NCBI GenBank assembly: GCA_036850595.1
Contig: CM072156.1
Span: 5,759,441 to 5,823,440, forward strand
Reading direction: 5' to 3'
DNA: 64,000 nucleotides
From: Rhyacichthys aspro
Lineage: Eukaryota; Chordata; Actinopteri; Gobiiformes; Rhyacichthyidae
Position 1 is the stretch's first letter; each line of letters opens with the position of its first letter. Of this stretch, positions 37,801-52,800 are shown piece by piece. Both the position numbers and the translations under genes were made by a program. Below the pieces are notes generated by a model that saw only the letters and a program-made list of their open reading frames with translations, did no database searches and was not told the DNA's origin.

Positions 37801-40800
37801 GGTGTTGAGCGGGCCCAGTATATTGACTTTAGAGCTTTGACAAACCAGATTCAGGGCCGGCCTTAGCTGCGTGTCTGCAGCTCAACAGTAGGTGTGTAAG
37901 AGCCATTTTCTACTTCTTTGTACTTTCCACCTGACGCATCAACAAGCCACTGCACCTGTTGTGTTATTGTTGGACTAAAAGTGACCCCAGGTGGTACATC
38001 CTTCCATCTTCTAACACTGATTCAGGGGTGGATGAAAGAAACAGCAGTCTGCCCATAAAATCTCAGACCTCCCTCTCCCCAAACACCTCCTTCAGCTCCA
38101 CTGTGAGTTTGTGACGTGTTCTTAACAGTCTTCTTTGTGTGAATTATTGTCAACGCATCCAAGTTTCTAAAAGGCTGCTTCAAATATGATTTTGACTCAT
38201 ATAAACGCAAATGTTTGGGTTACCTGAACAAAACTATACTGTACTGAGCCCACCTGTACTGTTCCACTCCCAATCATTCGTTGGGTTAGCTGCAGTTGTC
38301 AGTGTTGTGGCAAAAACCATGAAAACGTTTAACAATTGGAAACACCTAAGACTAATCAGCCGAGCAGAATTTGTACAGAGCAAATAAAACATCATGGTAC
38401 ACCAAAATCTTTGCGTAAGACCGCTGTGATTTATCTGCCCTGGGGTTTTATATTGAAAAGTCAACACAGAGTAACCAGATTAACAGAACATCTTCTGGTT
38501 TGGCCTTGTAGTGGTGCGCTGTCTCAAGCTCTTGTGTCTCTCTGTGGTCAGATGGCCAGCGAGCTGTTTTGACACCTCAGGGCTCCTTGTCTGTCAGGAA
38601 CTCACCCAGGAAGACTGACAGAGCGGCGGACGCGTGAGCAGACATCTCCCGAAGCCTGCCGCTGCTTATTCAATGCCCGAATATTTTAATAAAGCAGACA
38701 GGCAGAGAGAAATCAGGCCGGGAGGATACGGTAGGAGAGATAAGACCGAGGGCAGGCTCACGGAGGGTGGAAGAGAAGGTGGGGTGTAGAAAGTGAGTGA
38801 CAAAGAACAAGGGGGATGCTGACATATGGGGTGAAATTATAGACTGGGGGTAGAATGGAGAGAGTGAACGTGAAAGGGGGATTTGTGACAGAAAGAGGGT
38901 GAAATGAGTGGGTGGGACAGGCAGACGGGCGGAGGGGGAGAGGGAAGGTGGAGGTAGGTTAATGGAATGAGAGAGCAGGGGACTGAAGGTGGGACGGAGG
39001 AGAGGAAGGGGGTTGGATGAGAGTGATGGAGGTGAATAGAAAGGGGTGGACAGCTCGGTGGATGGACATCACTGGGCCTCGGAGGAGTGGACCGGTGGGG
39101 GTATGAGGTGGGGGTGTGAGGTGTGAGTGGAGCAGGGTCTAAGATGCAGCAAGGGCGAGTTCCTGGTCCGATAAACAATATGAGAAAGGAAGAAGATGTT
39201 AAATGAAGTAGTTCTGACCAATAAAGGTCTACTTCAATGTTAATGGTTTTCCTTGTGACGTGTATTTACAGTTTCCCATTTCCACCGCTTCATCATCACA
39301 CACAACAAGACCACAAAAAGTGCTTCCAGAATGTTCTTGAACTCAACTCAACGTGTCTCAGGAAGCAAGAATCATAAAAAGCATTAGACAGAGGAAAGCC
39401 TGTAAGTCTTGTTTTTACTGAAGCAACATATTACGTGAATGAAAAGATGCATGCCTCTTACTTTGTGAAAGACAATGGATAAGCAACACTGCAGTAAACA
39501 TGTGCAGAACTTGTAGGAAACTGGTGCAGCTTCAAGTATCCTTTTATCGCTGCAGTTTACAACTATACCTCCAGCCTCTTGCACTGCTACAAAAGAGTAC
39601 ATTTACTTCCTTTCTTTAATCTAGTAATCTAACGGCAGTGTACCCACATTTTGAATACAATAATCTGATTCAAATACAATTTATATGTCATATAGAAACA
39701 TGTGTAACACTTTTATCATGTCCCCCTTTTTCATAATCAGAAGTTTCCGTATCTAAAGTAAGAAAAAAGCATAGTTAACTGCTCTAAAGGCTGCTTAACA
39801 ATTTATACAGGTTGGTGACAAAAACAGAAATAATAAATAAAACAGAAACTGTGGTTAAAGACACCCCCCCAAGGGCAGAATAGTGCTTTGCTAATCTCTA
39901 TTATTTGTATGACAATGACTTTCTCACTAATACCAGCCCTATTTCTATATGTTATTTTCCCTCCTCTGTTCTGCTGTGAGTCAGGCCTCAGTGGGATCAG
40001 TGACAACAGGGACAAACAGAACGAGGGCTGAATAAAACCCCTCACCACCAGCAGCAGCAGCAGCAGCAGGCCTACTTTACGCCTAAGCTCCTCCTCTCTC
40101 CACAACTGATGCAAAATAACGGCTGGCCTTTTCCCTCTAAACCTCATCCCGCGTCACTAGGCTCAGGGCTAATGGGTAACCATGGTTACAGCCATCACAC
40201 ATACCCCTCCATCTTTTTTCCAGGAGGGAGGAGATTGGAGGGAGAGAGAGGGTGCGAGCATCGGTACCTGGTTGCCCTTGTATCGCTGATGTTTATCGGA
40301 TCACTCCATCTTCATAAAGCTGTCCGTTAGCGTGCGCGGATTGGTCGGCGTCCCTCCCCAGCACAAGGCTCAGCTGGAGAGGAATAAACCCACCTCAATC
40401 CAGGCTGATGGGCTCACTGCTTCAGGGCGGCTTTGTTCCACCATACTGGCAGGCCTAAAACTTACTGCTTTATCTGACAAAATCATAAAGACTGAGGAAG
40501 CTGGGCTGTTGAATGGAGAGCTCCAAATGAATGCAATTAGGAGCTATTGTCTCTAGTGTTTTCAGACAATTAAACATGCATGGGTTTCTGGACACATGGT
40601 GGATTTGATGGAAGGAATATGTTGGGCCTGAAAGTGTGTTTTATTTTTGTTTTGTTTTGTTTGGGGGGGCAATGCTAGGACACCGTTTCCTTGACCAACA
40701 GAGACAGAAAGCAGTGCATGAAGGTCACACCCACTGAGGGCAACATTCAGCTGTTCTCCACTTTTTATTGAGAAAGCATCAGCGTCTGTTCATCGTTGGT

Positions 40801-43800
40801 CTTCTAGAAAAAGTTACAAAATGTAAAATCTTGCTCTTGACATGGTAATCTACAACTAAGAGTGTAATTTTTTGTAGATGATTTACAGTATGTGCTATCT
40901 AACTTAACTTGTTAAATCAAAAATATTTCCAGCCATTTTCAGCTGCTTCACACAACAGCAGCATTACTTCACACAGTGCTGTGCAGTGATTTTCCCTCTT
41001 TTTGGTCGGCTTTCACTTGTCGTAACTTGGTGAAAGTTTTATTAACATTTCTTTTGCAAAAATGACGTCAAGGAAATTTAAAGGCGTTGGGGAGCAGCAA
41101 CTTGTTGATGAAAACCTTAAGCTTTTAGCTAAAATACCGCCCTCAAAGCAGCTTTTGTCAGCCTGTTCTTATTGAGCCTAACTGCTTTTGGATGTTAGCT
41201 TTCCATATTGATAAAAAGCCTATTTCCACACACACAAGATATCTATTTTCCTGCATCCTTGAGCTGATAGTCTTGGCTCAATTAGTTCAGCCATGACATT
41301 AAATATGTTTAAAACCCAACAGAGAAAACAAGGTCCAGTCCCTGGAATGCCACAGCAGTGCAAAGAAAAATCCATCCACTAAACATAGATTGGCTTTAAC
41401 TCACTTAAATGTACATCAGTGTCTATAAACTGTGCATATGTGCAATAACATGGTTAAATGGTTAATCCCAGTCCATTTAAACACACTTGCAATACAAAAT
41501 ATGCAACTGATTGGCTGCACAGTTTCTAGTTTTCAACTCTTGTCCCTAGTTTAACACACCAGACAAAGACTAATATGATCTATGTCCTGTCACAATCAAC
41601 ACATTTCAATCCTCATTCTTGGTTGTAATGCTAGTGTATATACCCGATTATCGTCTGCTCTGTTGTATGGAATGGAAAGGTAATTATGGAGAGAGGTGTA
41701 AAAATGACAACCTACGACGTGTGACTGTAAGATAATGATTCACTGTGTTCTTGATTATTGTCTTTGCTGTATCTGGAAAATTGTTCTGGCTCTGAACTGT
41801 GAAAGCGTTTGAAAATTAATTTGAAAATGCATAACCGTAGAGATTTTTCTGTAACATTTTTCTCTTTTTCCATTCCGAGTCTTTCCGCCTGACATGTGTA
41901 ATCAAAGACAAAGTACAGCAGAAAAGCGCACACATTGCAAGACGCCCCAATGACATTGCCGAGGTGAAAAATCTCTCAGGTCGCCCCCAGCGGTCCTCAC
42001 CTGGGAGCCGATGTGTGAAGCGTACGTGTGTGTGTGTCGAAGCAGGTGATGGAGTTTATCAGGGTGGGTACAGGGTTCAAAGAGCAGCCCCTCGGAGCAC
42101 ATCACGTCTTATTCTAACGAGCGGCGCCGAGGCACACCTGCCGTTTGATTGGTTACTGATTCCAGCTGCCACGGCAACCCCCTTCGCCCGTCCTGTCTCC
42201 TCCCTCCCTGTGCGACTCCCCTCCCCCTCCGTTCGCTTTCACAACTCGGCTCACAGATGAGTCGCGCTCAGACAGGTGAGATGGCTCATGAATATTTATG
42301 GGATGGGATTTCTTGCCTCCCGACTGTAGCCCCTCCCCCTGCGTTCTACGGCAGCGCTGCGTTTGTCCTTCACGGTAAGAGGCAGCGTCCTCGCTCCTGT
42401 CCCCCAGGTTAATCTGCCCGCTCTCTAGCCGCTTGTGTGTGTAGTGTTTGGATGCGTGTGTGTGTGCGTGTCGGTGTGTATTTGACTGGTAAGTAGGTTC
42501 CCCCTAGTGACTGATGAGAAGGCAGACCTGTCACATGGGGGCCTGCTGAGATAGAGAGCTCCTAACACCCTCCATACCTCTTCTTGTACACACTTGCGCT
42601 CACACACACTCACACACTCGTGCACGTACACACTTTCTCAATCTCTCAAGGTGGGGGTGAAGGAGGACACAGGATAGAAGCAGTCGGCGAGCTCTGAACT
42701 GTGAAGCAGAAATGTAGCTTATTTTCAGCATAGGTTTAAGAACGGATGACAACTAAATTGCCGTTCTAATTGAACATATACACGACAACATGAAATATGT
42801 ATTGTGTCTTTGTTCTTGTCCAGTATTTAAATTGAAAGCATCAGTACAGAACAATAACAAAAGCCCACTTGTACGTTACAGGTGGATTGAGCCTCCTTTT
42901 CTGTTGATGTTGTTAACAAAACAAGCCCCAAAACCACGTTAATGTCATTTCCATTTTTTAGTGTGGTACAGGTCAGGTCAGTACAGCACGGTTTGTTACT
43001 GCTAACACTTAAAATACAAGATACACGTGCCACACAAGTTGCATGTTTCTTATTTGAGTCGAACTTTTGAAACTGGATTCACAAACAGAACAAACGAGGA
43101 TTCATTTTTTTATTCTGTCACAACCTAATTTGATCTTTGTTCTGACGGTAAAATAACTAAAACATTGGCACAATTGACACAAAGCTCTGTCAAATGGAAG
43201 ATCATAACATTATTGCAATTCAGTTCTTTGCGATATGTACATTAAGATATATATTGATATAGAAACGTGAAATACTCATATGCAAATCTATGCTGGAGAT
43301 GAGCTTTTAAAATGTACCTCACTGGGTTTGAGAGGCTGAATGTGTAGCTGTATACTTCTGCAATAAACAAGAGTCTAAGAAATGTTTTTGGTTTATTCCC
43401 AGTTCGTCAAAGGATTCTCTGTCAGCCAATGAACAGACTTCTTAGATCCTCCCTTTAAGGAACAGAATCACACTGTTTAAATCACAGCAAAAGGGTAACC
43501 GGGGTACAAGAGACTAATTTGGGATGCTTCAAACACCCCTTCTGGCAATGTAACAGCCCCATTCCAACCACAGCTGTACCCTTCATAGTAAACGTGACTT
43601 TAGTTAAAGTCTGCAGTCCTGATTAAAAGTATTGCATGATTTCACCATTTCCAAAAACACTGAAATGAGAAATAAGAGACTTTTAAAATATATTTCTAAG
43701 CAGAGACTCTAATACAAAGGGAAGGAGCAAAAGAAAGAAGATATAAAATAGGATATAGTGAAATATTCCCTTGCAGTGGGTATAATGCACTTGACTTATC

Positions 43801-46800
43801 TGAATTTTAAATCAACATTCATTCAATCAACACTTTGGGCTGCGTTGTCACTTTCGGAGTTACACGTTTGAGATGTTTTGGCTCTGTTTTTGTTTTCTTC
43901 TCAAGTTTCATTTTTATTCAGCTGGTTGATTTTCAGGGGTAAAAAGATCTACAAATTAATTGGTACTGACAGCGATCGTTAGTTGCAGTGAGCCAGCCCC
44001 TGGAGCTGAGAAATCACTATGCAAAAAATGTGCCAAGCCAGCCAGTTGTGTTATGCTACATTAAGTTAAGATTAGACTTATATGCACTAATTGCTTTCTT
44101 GGATGGAACCGATGCCCACAAGTGAAGTAGTTAATGATTTATTTTTCATTTTGTGCTCTTTAAAATAGGGAATAAAACATGGCATTTATAAAGTTGGTGT
44201 TAGATCAGGGCAGATCATGACCTCAATTTTATATAGTTTATTCATTTATTTTTTTATTTATTTTTTATTTAACTTTATTTTTGGCCAATAAAATGAACTC
44301 CCTGATAATAAACCTTCTGGGTTAACTATAGCTGTAAAATACAGTTGTAAATAATATACAAAATATAGAGCCTATTGCTTGAGTTCTAACTGGATAAAAG
44401 ATGACGAAAAAACATAAAATATATTCTACATTTGTTGTAAAGCAGTTTAAGTGTAAAGTTTAACTTGGCTTATACACAGGGACAAAATGAACTATTAAGC
44501 CTAATATAAATATAGCCATCAGCATTGTATAAGCTATCTTTCTTTGGTTTTAAAATGCATGTGGATTGTTCTAAGCACTGTTTACTTTTTTCTCTTTTGT
44601 TTACTCAGCACTTAGTCCAGCTTCAGTCTGACTAATCCATAAAGGTTACATACAGTAGAAGCTTATCTAATACAGCATTATGAGAATTTTAAGAGAATTG
44701 TGAAAAATTTTAATTAGCATAATTCAATTAAAAAGCCTGGCTTTAGTCGGACTAAGAAGATGATATAAATTGAGATTTGGATTAGTATAGCCTCTTTCAT
44801 ACATGTCTGTGTGGAACACTTTCTCGGGATATTTGTGCCGCACATGTCCGACCCTGGAGCCAGAGAATTACCAAAATATTTAGAACAGCTAGCGGACATG
44901 TACAACTCATCCTGCTCTGTTTTTCTGATTGTTGTATGTTCTTCAAATTTCACTAGTCCTTGCAAATGTTGGACTAAAACAGTGCAGTGTTTGGAAAATG
45001 CCATTTTGCAGGCCTGTGTTTTCTTTGTCCTAGATCAGCAATTACCAGGAGAGCTTCACCCTTTTGAGACTGACGACCCTCCTCCCTGTGAGCATGTGGT
45101 AGGAGGATCAGCCGTGTTTCATAAATATATGTACATACTGTATTTGTTATTCAAATCCATCAGCGTGGTGGAAGGGGTTTAGTCATGCTGCAGAGGAAGC
45201 CATGTACTGAAACGCCGTGGAGGGGGATGTTACCAAACGCAGCCCGATAGAAACAGAAGGAAAAGTGGGTGCCTCTCTTTATGCTTATTAGTTCGACATT
45301 AGCTGTAGCTAAGCACATTGCTGCTGGGGACTGTGTCGTAATTGTACCATTTGAGTCTGCAGCCACCCACACCCACTGCAAATATGGATAGGATCTGTTT
45401 ATAATTAGCATACCTGTTAAATGTATTTGTTCGTATTGCCTAGAGAAGCCAGGCTTAGTGTGCCGCCAGTTGTTTTTTTCGCTCTATCGAGGGGGAGCTT
45501 CTAGGAAATTATTTCTCAGAAGACTTTTTATGGTATATATGTAAAACAAATGCAAAGATCACAAGAATACTTTTACTTTTGAATATTGCTGAGCCTGGTG
45601 AGGCCTGTGCTGCATTGTCAGACCTGGATATCCTGGATAAAAGGAGCTTGTGAAGCCCTATAGTAACAACCTAGTGGGAACCAAAGCAGAACCAAAGCAA
45701 TACTAGCCTAATTAAATGACCTGATTACTATATGGGCTGGATAAAGTATGGAATATGATCACACTCATAATGAATGAACAGTATGTGCATGAAAAATGGC
45801 TTTGTCTACTAAACAAACTAGTCTTCTGGCCATGTAGCTGTGTTGTTGTGAAGAACATGAGACCAGAGTGTGGCTAGAACAAGACAAGACCAAGACTTTT
45901 GAGACTGCAAATGAGAAAACATTTATGTGTTTATGTGTCCGTTTAGTTTGAGGGTAAACAGAAGCAGCTTTGGTGGAAACATCTGTTGTGGTGGATCTGC
46001 TTGTTCCTGCACAGAGAGAAAAAAAAAAAAGTTTGGTACTGTAGCTAAGCAAATGTCTGGGTCAATATATAGCCATCAGATCAATACAATATACACGCTG
46101 GGTATATGGAAAGGATCAGAAAGGTAAAACCCATGGAACCCAAGATTATAAGGTTAGAAACCAGTGCACTCTTTTGGACTAGACAAGGCCAGAACCAAGA
46201 CCAGGCAATGCACTGAAAGAGATACAAGGGAACAACTGTACAAGACTAATGTTGGGGCAGTTTACATTACATCAGTGTTAATGGCAATGAAAAAAAGCGA
46301 GAATCTCCTAATTTCTTGTTCAGACTACAGGATTTTAATCAGATCACTGCACAGCTGACTTTACACAACTGTCTGACTCGTGATTGTGAGTCTTGTGGTT
46401 GCATAACAAGACTGGACAGAGATATTTGGAATTTACACCACAAAATCTTTCCCCGTGTTGTTCAAAAGTGGAGCTGATTGGTGTACGAAAACAAAGAGTC
46501 TGCTCAGTCCTCATCAAACAACAAGTTCTATCCAATCATGGGTTTTTTTCAGTACGGTCGCCAAACTCAAAATCAGGCTTGAAATTGCTAGGTGACAAGG
46601 CACGAGACATAGAAAATGCTGGTATGTATTTGCCAGGCCAGTAGGAGGCACTGTGAACACTACCTACAAAACACTACACAGATTATTCATGAAGAAGACA
46701 CTTTGGAGGCTACTTTTGCAATCTAGCATTTCCTACTGCAGCACCTAGACTGAAGTCTGAGTTTTGTTGTTGTTGTTCTGAAACCTGGAGAGCCATAAAC

Positions 46801-49800
46801 ATTCAGAAATTCTCTGTAAAATGGGTCTGACACAGTAGAAATGCTATTGACCAATCATAAGCCTTTATCTAAAATAAGACGGGCTTGAGTGTTGCTTTGT
46901 TTCTGCTGATTGAATATCCAGAAATATGGCTCGGTGTAAGTCAGCATTTGCAGGTTGGGACATAATGTTTTCAAGGAATACTGTTTCAAAACATAGTGTT
47001 TTCAGGACCTGACCATGCCTTTCACAGGTTAACAAAAAACTAAAACATAACAGAATTTTGAGAACTATTGCAGTGTAAACAGGACCTCAGCTAACACTCA
47101 TGAAAGTGTTTTTTTTTAATAAAGACTAGAAAGAGGTGATGTTCTCGGATGCATTTGAAGAGAGGTTTTCCATTCAGTTAGACAATAATGATGTGAACAA
47201 AACCTGATTGGTCATGAAAAACCGAGTAAAAATATAATTCCAAGAGGAGACTTACGAACTAGACTAATGTGCTCCCAAGACAAAGACCAGTCCTGAGTAC
47301 TACAGCAGTACTTCGAGGCACAGCCAGTGCGTCCTCCACTTTTTCAGACCTCCATCACTCAACCATCCCCGCACCATAGCTATCTGTTATGGCTGAAGTA
47401 AACATTAAGGCCATCAGTCTGCGCGGCGCGTGGAGGTGGTTGGCTCCATTTGTCCATGTCCAGTGAGCTGCAGAGAGAGCGCTGATGGAATCCTGACAGA
47501 TTGTCTGTGTTTTGGAGCGTGTTGTTTTCCTTGCCCTCCCATTTCTCTCCTCCTTGGCGCATTTGCCATGCATCATCACTCTCTTTCTCTCTCCACCTCC
47601 TTCCTCCTTGCCTCATTTCTCAGAGGGACGGGAGCGATAGGTGGACATCCGGCTTTACCTGCGATGGGGAACTATGGAAACACAGCCTATTGTTAGAGAA
47701 CAGTGTACAAAGCTCTGAAGCAACACTGAAACTCTTATTCTGTTAATTATATGTATTTGAAGATCAGAAAAATTACAGCCATAGTGCAGCCATGTAGCAA
47801 CTCACTACCTCTGCAGTTTTTAGGTATTATGTCACAAATTTCATAAAAACCAGGAAAAGAGAATGATAATATTACTATAACCTTGTCTCTGTGAATACTT
47901 TACTCCAGTTACTCTTCTTGATTCTGTCAACCTGTTTCAAATGCTGCTCCTCCTCCTCCTAAGCTCCTGGGGAATGTCACGTTTGCCCATGGCAGGAGTT
48001 CTTTGTTTCTCATCACCAGGGTATTTCCTTATTGTATAAAAGCAGAGACTTCAAAGCCTTAAAAATAAGAGCTAAACTGTGAATTTTAGCATTTTATGTA
48101 ATTAAGAACCAAATCAGGAAGTGCAGAGCCACAAAAAGGCCATGTGAGTTCTGTTTGTAGGCCGCGTGATTGGTTTCATTTCCTTCATCAAATGAATCAC
48201 ATGCCACAGTTGTTCAAGAAGCTGCCTATCACTGTAATATATAAGCTGTAGCAAATCACATTTTTGGGGACTTAGACACACAGCCACGAACCTAAATCAG
48301 CCCAAAAACTTGAACCACTTGGGCTTATGGCTTTATTCCAGACCTGACAGTGTTTACAGTAATGCCTTCTATAGCTCTCTATTCTATTGTCTACAGGTAT
48401 AGACCCTTGTACAAATTATGTCATCAAAGAGACACACCCAGGCACTAAGAACATGGAGTCTGTGTGCTAATTTCCTCGGGCAGATTGTTTTAACAGTTCA
48501 ACAACAAACATCTGTGTATAAACTTATGGTCTCCATGTGTTGTTTGGTGTTCTGCACGTGTCCGCACAGAACTTAGTCCTGAGCATCTACAGACTTGAAG
48601 CTTGTTGCTTGTTGTTACGAAATGGATCTCTGTTGTTGGTTAAAATCAAGACATGCAGGAGGAAGGCCAGTTTAATTTCCATGTTTTTTCTAAAATGAGC
48701 GATCACAAAGCCATGAATATAACTGCCTACCTCCTACATTGTCACAAAGGGACATATGATGTAGCTACCAAGAAAGTCTGTCTCATTCTTTTCTATTATT
48801 GGGCTTCTACGCCTCCTCCTTCTACCTCCATCTTCATGTCATTGTGTGCCAGCCAAACTTGTCTAATCAGCAGATTGGACCGAAATAATTGGCGGTGGCC
48901 TTGCTGCTAGCGAGCCTCGTGCTGTATACAGATAGGGAAAGGAGCACTTAATATTCCACGCGGCTCATGCCTCTCCTGTTCTCTCTGATATCTGACCTCT
49001 TTTGTCTCCCGCTCGGCTTGATGTTGATTTTGGAGGGCATTGTTAGCTGGAGCGCTGTGATTGGAAGAAGTGGCCGGGCGAGGGGGGCCGTGGTTGGTGG
49101 GTTAAAGGGAAGCTGATTTGCATAAAGGCTTAGCCCAGATTTGGAGCCACTCAGCGGAGATCTGAGGAGAAGGGCCCGAGGGCCACGAGGTAATCATCCG
49201 CGGCCTGTCACGGCACTGTCATCCCTCGGTGTATTTGTGCGTCTGTCTGCGAGTGTGAAAGACGAGCGACAGCATTGTGTCTGGGCCTCTCTGTGTTTGT
49301 TTGTGTTCCTCTGCGTCCAGTGTGTTGTCGAGCACTTCTTACTCACCATGTTTGTCTGCTGTTTTTTCATTTCCCAGGAAGAGTCGTCCGTGCCAAGCGA
49401 ATGGTTGTGGCAGCCAATCCTTCTGAATATGAGTATATGGAAGGCAGCATTCCGATAGAGTGGGACGGTAAGTGTGCACCGCAGCATCACTCTTAACACT
49501 TTTTCATTTTTAAAGTGGCTGTATGTGGAAAATGCACCATCTAAAGACCACTGGGTGTCACAAAGAAGAACTGTTCATCATAGGTTCTCTATATTTACAC
49601 AATCGATCCACGTAATTAAAAAACAAAACTGAGTATGATGCAAACTATAGCTCTAGTTTAAGAAGCGGAGGTTTGCGATGCTGTCAGAAAAATGCAAGTT
49701 ACATGGGATAATTATACATACCATTTTGCACAAATGAAAGCTTAAAAACATTGATAAAATGCTTGCGTTATATTGTAAAGGGTCAATTATTACATGTTAA

Positions 49801-52800
49801 CGTTTGTATGTCAACACTTAAAGCTAACTTAAAGCTTAAGACTGGTTTATGCATGTGATTATTTAGTCTTAACAGACGGCTAACTCTGCTTGAGCCCTTT
49901 TCTGATTTCTAAACAACACGAGCTGCGTTGGCTTTTTGGTAACGGTTACGCAGATTGTAATTCATGTTTAAAAGATTGCAAGAAAAGATTGCATTAGCCA
50001 TCAAAAATCCTAACAATAAATAAGATGATCAGTGAGTGGGTGGAGAACATTAGCGAGGGGAACGATATTTAGCTGTATATTTGACCAGGCTACACCAGCT
50101 GCTTCATGCTTAGAACTGTCATGCTGTACTGAATAACAATTAATAGCATAACGAGAAGCAAGCATATTACACAGTTAGTTTAAGGACCAGTGCTTCCTCA
50201 TCAAAGACTGTTAAACTGAGTTTTGCATGATCAGATTGGCATAAAAAAAAACTGCATAAACTTTAAGGTAAAATGCACAAAACAACTATAGATTTAGACA
50301 TTACATTAAAGTATTTTAGGTAAAGCAACAAACTGCAAATATAGATGAAGGCACTTATCACATCTTAACACTTATCATTTTTGTTGTTCTTCAGATGAAC
50401 AACACAGCAGCCAACATACTCCGACCATTTCAACCTGTTTCCAAAGCAGCTGTTTTCCATTATTCTCATGGACTGTCAGAATCTTGAGTTTTACAAAGAA
50501 ATGGAAATTTTGTGGCAACTCAAATAAAATCTGCAGCTCTGGTCTCTAATAACTCTTAGGAAAACTCTGTATTAGACGATTTTCAGCACCTGGTAAAGCT
50601 GCTCGACAAACAACACAGGAATATAATAGCTGCTTTTCCATTAGATGAGAGCGTAGCAACGGTACCACTTTACATTCAGGTATCTATAATAAGTTATGTC
50701 ACAGCTTGTGTTTTGTACAAGTGTTTCATAGGGTTGCACTAAATGGAAATGTTAACAAAACAGACACCCAGCAGAGTACACAGAGTACTGCTTAAATAAA
50801 ACAGAAGAACAAATTGAAAAAAGCATCTATCTGCAAAAGCTAATCCATTTTTTTCATATTCTATGACAGGAGGATGGGGAAAATTTATCAAAGACGCCTT
50901 CTGCTAGTGTTATACAACCGTACCATAAAATAGCATTTCTTACAACTGGATACAAACTGTTCCGTGTGTCTCAGTCTGGCTTTATCCACCTTAAACCCCT
51001 CATCCTGCTTCGCCCCTTCCCTCATTGCATTTTCATCAGGATGCAAATAAGAAAGGGATAAAAGAGGCCCAGAATCCCTGTGCTAGCTGGAGGAAGAGTT
51101 AGAGGAAAATCTCTCCCACTCTCTCTTTCGCTCTGTCTGTTCCTGGCTGCCTTTAACCTGCTCTGCCGTGCAGCCGGCTCAGCCAAAACCGAGCTGCTTC
51201 AAGAGAAAACAGGAAGATGACACGCACGCTCAGGAGGAGAGAGAAGGACAGAGGTATTGATGGAGAATGACAGTGTGTGTACTTTCAAATTCAAAGATCA
51301 GAGGAGAGCTACACTTTCTCTGGTGAGACACGATACTCAGTGGCCCGTCAGTGTCTTCACAAAAGCACTGTTAATGTGCAGCATAGGACTGTTCTGTGAG
51401 TCAATGATGATAGGTTCAGAGCATTTTTACTTGATATGGATGGATTTAGCAGAATAACTGGTAGACAGCGTTTCCTCCTTTCCTTCCTGTGCTTTATAAT
51501 TATGTTTCTACAAAGAATATTTAGTTGCTGTAGTACAATAACTTTCAGGACCCATGGAAGCCATTTTTTCTCAGTTGTAGCTCTACTAACATTTGAGCTT
51601 ACTGTGTGTAAATGGTAATTGGACCTTAGTTTAATGAGACATTCACGGCCACATAAGTATTTAACAACAAAGAGTTTGTGTTGTTTCTATGATGCTGAGT
51701 TTAACACTTACAAATGACTAAATGCAATGTAAAAAATAAGCCTTAAGGTTAAGTATCAGTCTTTTTGTCTTTGTTGTGCACGTGTACTTACATTGATATA
51801 AAGTGAGGTAGGCAAAAGGAAACCGCACAGAGGCCTGGGTTAGCTTTTGAGTCATTTTTGTTGGTAAAATATTGCAAATAACAGATTTTGGTGAGACACA
51901 AGACTATTTACCTTGCACTTACATTTGTAACAATGCACAGACCATAACCTTTGACTGTACAGAAGGATATCATCAATGACAATAGCTAATGAACAGTTAC
52001 ACTGATACTCAGCAAATAGTTCTTGTAATTTGTCTCACAGTTAATTGAAAACCAACAACACAATGGTGCACATAATGGGCAGATAGTCTCACTCTGTAAC
52101 AATCAGCTGTTGTTTATCTAGTCAATCATAAGCATACAGCTAATTAAAAACATAATTTCCGAGGTCTCGTCTAAATACTGTTACCTGCTGTGATAATGCC
52201 ATACCAGTACTTTACTCACTGCAGTGCGTGTTTCCTTTTTTTTCTTTTTCTTTTTTTTTGGAAACATTTTACTGTAAATAATGTGATAACGGTAGAGCAA
52301 ACTGCCAGAGTTTTAATTGAGTGTTAAAGTGTCAAGAAGCTCAAAATTTGACTTCTTCAGAACAAATCACTAAAAAACATCTGAAAAATGAACACTGCTC
52401 TGAAATGTAAGTGTAATGTATGGTTTGTGAATATGACATACTCGTATCTGTACTCTCTTTTGTCCAGTAGTCAATTTAAGTATTTATTCTGGAAAAAGCA
52501 CTATCAGGACATCATTAATAATTATATATTAATGTTATTCCAAAAAAGTTTCCTCTACATTAAAAACACTCCAATAAACACATAATGCACATAATGCACA
52601 CCATGTTCACATACTAACAAGAGGTATATAGGCATAACATAGTACTTATTCATCTACATGTTTAAACAGTTTGCGCTGTTGATTATCACTGGTCTTGGCC
52701 TCTGAAATCTCTGGTTTTGATTTGGTCTTGGCTCTTGTGACTTATTAGATTGGTATTGAGGCAAGCTGACTAATCATGATCTATTTTCTACAGCTAAATC

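Noticed and set aside
38837..39178. Pro/Ser/His-rich 113-codon frame on the minus strand
   Set aside because: Explained by the purine-biased composition of the opposite strand; no start context or conserved motif.
44811..45182. 123-codon frame in ndufaf2 intron 1
   Set aside because: No domain, no coding bias, no splice support.
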